34,786 nt of DNA from Acanthamoeba lenticulata (Eukaryota; Discosea; Longamoebia; Acanthamoebidae): positions 1 through 34,786 of the forward strand of contig NAVB01000413.1 in NCBI GenBank assembly GCA_002179805.1. The letters run 5' to 3'. The position numbers and the translations under genes were made by a program. How positions within the stretch are numbered: the stretch's first letter is position 1; every line of letters starts with the position of its first letter. This document shows positions 29,587 through 34,786 of the stretch, piece after piece. The notes below the pieces were generated by a model. The model was not told the DNA's origin. It made no database searches and saw nothing but the letters and a program-made list of their open reading frames with translations.

Positions 29587-32257
29587 ATGGACGAGGAGTT
29601 GACCCAAGAGGTGCGGCGATGGAGCCGCACGCTCGAGGAAGTGGCCATCGTTTCGCGCAAGCTCGACAAAATGCGTGCCGCTTGGCTGGTACACCTCGCA
29701 CGACAATCCTTTTCCAAAAACACAAAAACTGACCTGCTACACACGAAAGCCAACAGACAGCGACACGAAGGGCTGGACAGAAGCGCCTGGCCCCGATGCC
29801 GTGGCCGAGATCACAAGCCTCTACCACGCCATTCTGCCGACCCTCCAGCGCGCACTGGCGCCGCTCGTGCCCGGCTCGCGCAACTCCGCAGCTCGTTCGC
29901 CCCAGAGCCGCACGGGCGACGTGCTGTCCTATGGGCCTTCCCCTTCTGCTGGGTCACAACAAACCGACTCGGTGCCCTCGATGGACCTCGAGCTGCCGCA
30001 GCTGCAGGAGGACGAGCTCCCCATCTCGCCAGTGGTGGCGACCAGCACGGTCGACGCCGAGGCCGAGGCCGCGGCGGCAGAGTACCGCGTCGACGACGAT
30101 GGCGACGACAATAGCGATGGTGGCGGCGGCAGCGCAGCTCTGCCGCCGCCCGCCAAGCGGCGCAGGCTGGGACCGCCCGGGGACGACGCCGCCGACGGCG
30201 AGGGCAACGAGGAGAACCTGCCAACATCCCACACGAAGCCACAGCCACAGCGCGTCGAGGGCACCACCAGCGGCGACGTCAGCAAAGACAAGCAGCAAGA
30301 GGAGGAGCAGCACGAAGAGGCCGCCATGGACGTCGCTGCTGCGGCTGCCGAGCAACAGCCCGTCGACGACAAAAAGGACAAAATGAACGACGACGAGGAT
30401 GAACCAAAGGAAGACGAAAAAGATGGCGATGAAAAAGGAGAAGAGGAAGACGAAGTAGAGGAAGAAGTTGTAGAAGTGATCGAAGAGGAGGTGGAAGAGG
30501 AAGAGGAAGAGAAACCGGTCGACCACCACCCCAAACAACAGAAAGAAAACAACGTCGAGCAGACACGGCAAGAGGAGAAGCCGAGCCCCGTCCTCCCGAC
30601 CGGCGGCCTCGCGCGGCGGCGGCGGCAGCGGCAACCGCGCAACGACAACGCCAGTGACGACGTCGACAAGGACGCCGACCAGACAAGGGCCAACACTCTT
30701 CCCACCACCAACGACGATGACGGTGACAGTGACGTGGACAAGCAGAAGCAAAAGAAAGAGAACGAGCCCGAGCCCGAGAAGGAGGTCTTCAAGCCCCAGC
30801 CGACGCCACAGCGCGGCGTGAGGGCGAGCGCGGCTGAGCGCGACGCCGCACGGGAGCGCGAGCGGCAGCGGTTGGAGCGCGAGAAAGAGCGACTCGAGCG
30901 TGAGAAGGAGCGCCTCGAACGCGAGCACGAGGCCGTCGCCGCAGCCGCAGCCGCGGCAGCCGCCGCGGAGAAGACCCGGGGCAAGGACCGCGCCGCGGAA
31001 AAGACACGGCCGCATCCCGCCTCTGCTCGGTCGGCCAAGGACTCGGAGCGAGACGGCGATCTCCTCGTGGTGCCCGCCAAGCGAGGCCGCACCTCATCCT
31101 CCTCATCATCAACAACAAAATCAACCGTGGCGGCCGCCGCGCCTGCGGTGGCCGACGGAGCCGCGCGGGGCAGCGACGACTCATCATCGTCGTCTTCGCC
31201 ATCTTCATCGCCTTCACTGTCGTCGACGACGACATCGGGGGCGTCGGGCGCCAACTTCATGGAACTGGAGCTGCCCATCAGCAAAACGTACGGGCCCTGC
31301 GCGCGTGTGTGTGTGTGTGCGACAACCTCATGCGTGCGTGTGCGCGAGCAGGCCGGGCCCGCTGTGCGGCGCCATTCGGGCGCCGCCCGAGTACGTCATC
31401 CCGCCAGGCACGCCCGTCGCCGCCAAGACCGCCAAGGTCGCGCCTACTCCTTCCCCAGCGCGCGTGTGTGGGCGTGTGCGGTCGTGGCTCACATGTGAGC
31501 CCACGCATGCGCGCACGCACAAACGGGTGCGCAGGCCAGCAAGACGCGTCCGGCCGAGTGGCTTCTGGCGACGGTGGTGCGATACATTTCCGACAAGCAG
31601 CGCTACGAGGTCGTCGACGCCGACCCGGAGGAGACCGAACGCAACCGCAAGTGCGCAACGCCCGCTTCGTCCCTCCCCCCCCCCGCGCATGAGTGTTCAC
31701 TCGCGTGTGTGTGCGTGCGTGTCCGTGTGTGCGGTCGTGGCCGCAGGCGATATCTGCTGCCGCGCGCGTGTGTCATCCCGCTGCCGACGTCGCTGCCTGA
31801 CTCGTGGTCCAAAGGTGCTTCTCTCCTCCATGAAGAGCTCTGCTTGATGCTGCTGCTGCTTCTTGTTGCTATCTTCGTGTTGGGCGCGACGCGATGGGTT
31901 GACACCACCTGGGTGGTGGCGGTGTCAACAACACAGCGACGCAGTTCAGCAAGGGCATGATGGTGCTGGCCATGTTCCCGAACACGACGGCCTTTTACCC
32001 GGCCACCGTCCAGGTCGGGCCCCGACGTGTACGACCTGCCACTTCGCCCCCCTCGTCATTTCCGTTAATTTTTTCATATTTAAAAACGAAATCTGAACAA
32101 AAATAATCTTTAAATATTTGAATAATCTTGTTGACGACTTGGTGGTGTGCAGCGCAAGGACAAGAACTATGTGCTCCTGTTTGATGACGACGAGGAGGAT
32201 GGACAAAAGTGCAAGCGCTACGTGTCGCCCCGCTTTGTGGTCCACTACGACAAGTGA
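29587..32257 (+). CDS. SGF29-like tandem Tudor protein (SAGA complex chromatin reader) with a long acidic insertion
   Basis: Exons 29587-29674, 29757-31287, 31352-31436, 31535-31650, 31747-31814, 31937-32013 and 32153-32257 give 689 aa. The C-terminal about 150 residues match SGF29: YVIPPGTPVAAK, WLLATVVRYISDKQRYEVVD, RYLLPRACVIPLP, KGMMVLAMFPNTTAFYPATV and YVLLFDDDEEDG, ending RYVSPRFVVHYDK. In SGF29 the aromatic residues at FY and LLF read trimethyl-Lys4 on histone H3. The N-terminus is a helix (EVRRWSRTLEEVAIVSRKLD), as in SGF29. Between them about 450 residues are low complexity: acidic Glu/Asp runs, a long Arg/Glu repeat (REKERLEREKERLERE), poly-Ala and poly-Ser, so the protein is more than twice the human length. 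The first exon end is the least certain join. Introns 3-5 are alternating GT/CG runs. Confidence 0.9.
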
Positions 32258-32394
32258 CCATGAGTCTGGCTCAGGGTCTTGCCGAATCTCCTCTAGGCCA
32301 TGGAAAGTGTTTATTATTCAAATCCATTTTTTAAAAATAATAATAATAATAATATTTTTTAAAAAAAAGGAGCCGTTTTACGGGCAGCTTTCGT

Positions 32395-34185
32395 TCATGG
32401 CACGAGTGGCTGGTCGTGGGGCTGGGCACCGGCCAGCAGGTCGGCCAGCACGGCATCGTCGTCGAAAAGGGTCGTGTCTTGGACGACCTCGTTCAGCAAC
32501 TGGTCCCATCCCTCGAGGGTCTCCAGGTCCTGGTCGTTCTCGTGGCCGTTGTGTTCGAGCGGCGGAGAGGAGGACGTGTGTGTGCTCATGAGCATCGGCG
32601 TCGGCAGCGCGGGGCTCGAGCTGTCGCTGAGGTCGCTGCTGCCAGGGCTCGAGCTCGACATTGCCGGCCCCAATGGCGGCCGCATCATGATTGAAGTCTC
32701 CAGCTCGGACAGCGCCTGATCCTGCATCGTTGTTGTCGTCGTCGTCGTGTCCAGGACTTGCTCCACGGTCTCGAGGACCCACTTGGCCTTCCCGCCCGGG
32801 GTGAAGAAGTACTGTTGGCGCACCAGCACGCGCATGGTGCGGCCCCGGCGGTCGAGCTTGAAGTGGACGACGTGGTACACGGCCCCGACGGGCGCCGAGC
32901 ACTGCTGCTGGTGGAAGAAAGCCACCTCGCACGAACGGACGTCGTTCGGGTGGTTGACGAGTCCCATGTCGCCGCACCTGAGCTCGTCCTGAATGGTGAT
33001 GATGATGAGGTTCTTGTTGTTGTTGATGACGGTGATTGTCATGCCCATGTGGGGGTACCTGGGCGTAGCCGAAAAGCGCGCTGTAGGCGGGCGACGCGTA
33101 GGCAAACGACGGCCAGTCGTCGAAATTGTCCGTTTTGGCAAAAGCCGCAAACGGTTTGCTGCGCCACACACAACACACACGCATGGCATTAGTGGTCGAG
33201 ATCGAGCAACACGCGCGCAGACACACATACGTGGGGGACGAACCTCATGTCCAGCACGACGCTGCCCATGTGCGAGCTGTACTCGGCCAGGAAGGGCAGG
33301 ACGTGCATGACGGCCTGCGCGCGCGGCGAGTGCGCCGCCATGACGCCACCAATGTCGACGTCGTCGTCGAGCCCACCGAAGCGGAGGCCCGGGTCGAGGG
33401 ACTGGGAAAAGGGCCCCTGCGTGAGCTGCGCGGCGTGCAGCGTCGCCGCGGCGTGGCGGCGCTGGTGGGCGAGGAGCGCGAGCAAGTGGCGTTTCTCGTC
33501 CTCGGCGCTCACCACCCTGTGCTTAAGCTCCTCGTGCCGCTCGCCCAGCGCGCGCATCTCCTTTCGCAGCTCCTGATTCTCGCGCCGCATGTCCTGCAGC
33601 TGCTCGACCAGGAACGCCATCAGGGCCTCGTTGGTCGACGTCGTCGTCGTGGATCCCATCGTTGTCATCATTGTCGTCGTCGTCTTCATCGTCGGCGTCG
33701 TCGTGCTGCTTGGCCTCGGCAAGCCGCTCGTGGACGTTGTGTAAAGGGGTCGCGGGGGCGCGGGCCGAATGGCAGAAGAAGCTGCTGTACAGGATTCTGT
33801 TGTGCGTCGCTGCTTGGGGGCTGGCTCGGGCGGTCGCGGGACGACAACAGGAGCTGCGGCCGCTGGGAGGACGGCCACTGGTGTTGGACCACCGCTGGTG
33901 GTGGTGGTGCTTGTGGTGGGGCCGGTCTTGTGGGGCCGTCCACGCTTGCGTGCGGGGAGGAAGATGCACTGGTCCGCTTGGCCACACGTGAGGCACCGGC
34001 GGCAAGGTTGTGCCCTTTTGGGTGAGTTTCAGGCTTTTGAGTGGACGTCCAAAGAATCTTGGTTGTGGCGAAGTAGAGGAAGGTGCGGGGGGGGGGGCGA
34101 GCACAACGAACCCGTCACAAGCGGCGTGCGCCTCACGGCAACGAGTGCACGCCTTGCGCAACCCGAAAGACGGTGTTTGGTCCAT
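32395..34185 (-). CDS. Zn2Cys6 zinc-cluster / AT-hook / PAS-type transcription factor (copy B)
   Basis: Exons 34185-34112, 34014-33244, 33158-33059 and 32988-32395 give 512 aa. Residues 13-41 are a zinc cluster with the same spacing as copy A (ACTRCREAHAACD, then QPCRRC and LTCGQADQC), followed by RKRGRP, an AT-hook core. A Pro/Thr-rich linker leads to a coiled coil (EQLQDMRRENQELRKEMRAL) at about 158-200. The PAS-like region reads VLPFLAEYSSHMGSVVLDM, KPFAAF, FAYASPAYSALFGYAQ, DELRCGDMGLVNHPNDVRSC, then VYHVVHFKLDRRGRTMRVLV, a good PAS/PAC order. The acidic C-terminus (DTTLFDDDAVLADLL) could be an activation domain. Introns after the CD of the zinc cluster (phase 2), at the PAS start (phase 2) and after ALFGYAQ (phase 0) match copy A. 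It is convergent with the SGF29-like gene. Confidence 0.88.
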
Positions 34186-34439
34186 GAGAGCACGAGGTGA
34201 GCACCACTTAATCAATCAGGTTGTGCATTAATCAATCATGCGCTCTTTTTATTCGTCTCATTTTTTTTTTATTTTTCTTAGCGGCGATATGATTGGTATG
34301 TTTTTATCACTAGTCCGGACCAGGCGTCAGATGAGCTTGCATGCAGTCTTGTGATCATGGCAGCAACGTTGTTGTAGGAAGGAAGAGACAAAAAGGAAAC
34401 TGAAGATAGTAAAAAGGATAGCAATTTAATGCAGCATGA
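34186..34439. other. Upstream region of zinc-cluster factor B
   Basis: A/T-rich stretch with a T-run at 34261-34270 and tandem TTAATCAATCA-type repeats at 34207-34238. It should contain the promoter of the factor at 32395-34185. No gene is visible. Confidence 0.4.
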
Positions 34440-34483
34440 TAAAGAGACAAAATAAACAGCTTGTGGTTGCGTCCCAGAGGCAG

Positions 34484-34786
34484 CCGTTGGGCGGCCATTG
34501 GCACCCGCCCACTGCAACACGTTCAAGTGACCAGCATCAGCCGCTTCTCTGCAGGTGGATTCTTGATTGTTGCAAATATGAGTTACTGGATTCCTCCTCG
34601 GCTGCCAAGAAGGCTTGGATGAGCCTACTACTGCGATTATCGCAGTCTTGTTCATGTCCCGGCACGCCCCCAGGCGCTCCCGTGGCCTCGCCATTGTCAT
34701 CGCGAGCTTCCGCCTCCCCCGCCGACTCAATGAGCGGCAGACAGCGCGACAGGATGGCAGGCCAGAGCGGCTGGACGAGAAGCTGG
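34484..34786 (-). pseudogene. Decayed copy of the F-box/ankyrin (ARANGCPW) gene, cut by window edge
   Basis: On the minus strand the edge (34727-34786) resembles the F-box part of the intact gene (about 14977-15030), with the same CGGCAGAC and GAGCGGCTGGACGA words. Further on, 34484-34560 encodes STCREAADAGHLNVLQWAGA, closest to the second repeat of the intact gene. The sequence between them is unrelated and frames do not join, the core NGCPW is changed to NGRP, and no further repeats follow. It is a degraded paralogue. Confidence 0.75.

Noticed and set aside
29929..31284. Long open frames on the minus strand opposite the SGF29-like exon
   Set aside because: They mirror the low-complexity Glu/Asp/Ala coding sequence as Ser/Phe/Leu runs and have no domain.

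Overview
This window is nuclear DNA of an intron-rich amoeba, most likely an Acanthamoeba species. The reasons are: a 5S rRNA gene that agrees with the Acanthamoeba 5S sequence as I remember it; dense genes on both strands with many short GT-AG introns (about 40-160 bases) and donors that often read GTACG or GTGCG; F-box proteins with the 27-residue ankyrin variant built on the motif ARANGCPW; and zinc-cluster/PAS regulators next to animal-like genes such as Rab8, TIPRL, SGF29 and a CDK1-type kinase. All exon-intron models were built by eye from splice signals, reading phase and family alignment from memory. Nothing was searched or computed.

Left part (1-13.4 kb): a cut-off minus-strand gene; a UPF0598 (human C8orf82-like) mitochondrial protein; a universal-stress-domain protein; an ELAV-like three-RRM RNA-binding protein; a secreted Cys-rich protein; a decayed ankyrin fragment; a Rab8-like GTPase whose gene contains a 10-base microexon; a TIP41/TIPRL protein of TOR-PP2A signalling, divergent from an NAD-isocitrate dehydrogenase subunit of regulatory type; and a TMEM256/DUF423 membrane protein.

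Middle (13.5-16 kb): an RNA-gene island. A 5'-truncated 5S copy, an intronless F-box/ankyrin gene with about 15 repeats, a full-length 5S rRNA gene (all on the minus strand) and a U6 snRNA gene on the plus strand.

Right part (16-34.8 kb): a zinc-cluster/AT-hook/PAS transcription factor; a SPRY protein; an F-box protein with ordinary ankyrin repeats; a 12-exon glucose/sorbosone-dehydrogenase-like protein divergent from an intronless fucosyltransferase-like enzyme; a cinnamyl-alcohol-dehydrogenase-type enzyme; a CDK1-like kinase divergent from an SGF29-like SAGA/chromatin reader with a very long acidic insertion; a second zinc-cluster/PAS factor that shares three intron positions with the first; and, at the right edge, a decayed copy of the F-box/ankyrin gene.

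The genes do not form operons. Neighbours are often divergent across 100-400 bases or convergent with stops only 50-200 bases apart. No virus, transposon or CRISPR array was recognised. The most unusual signals are the microexon, several introns that need a GC donor, the paired zinc-cluster/PAS regulators, a family of alternating purine-pyrimidine introns shared by unrelated genes, and the 5S/ankyrin duplication.
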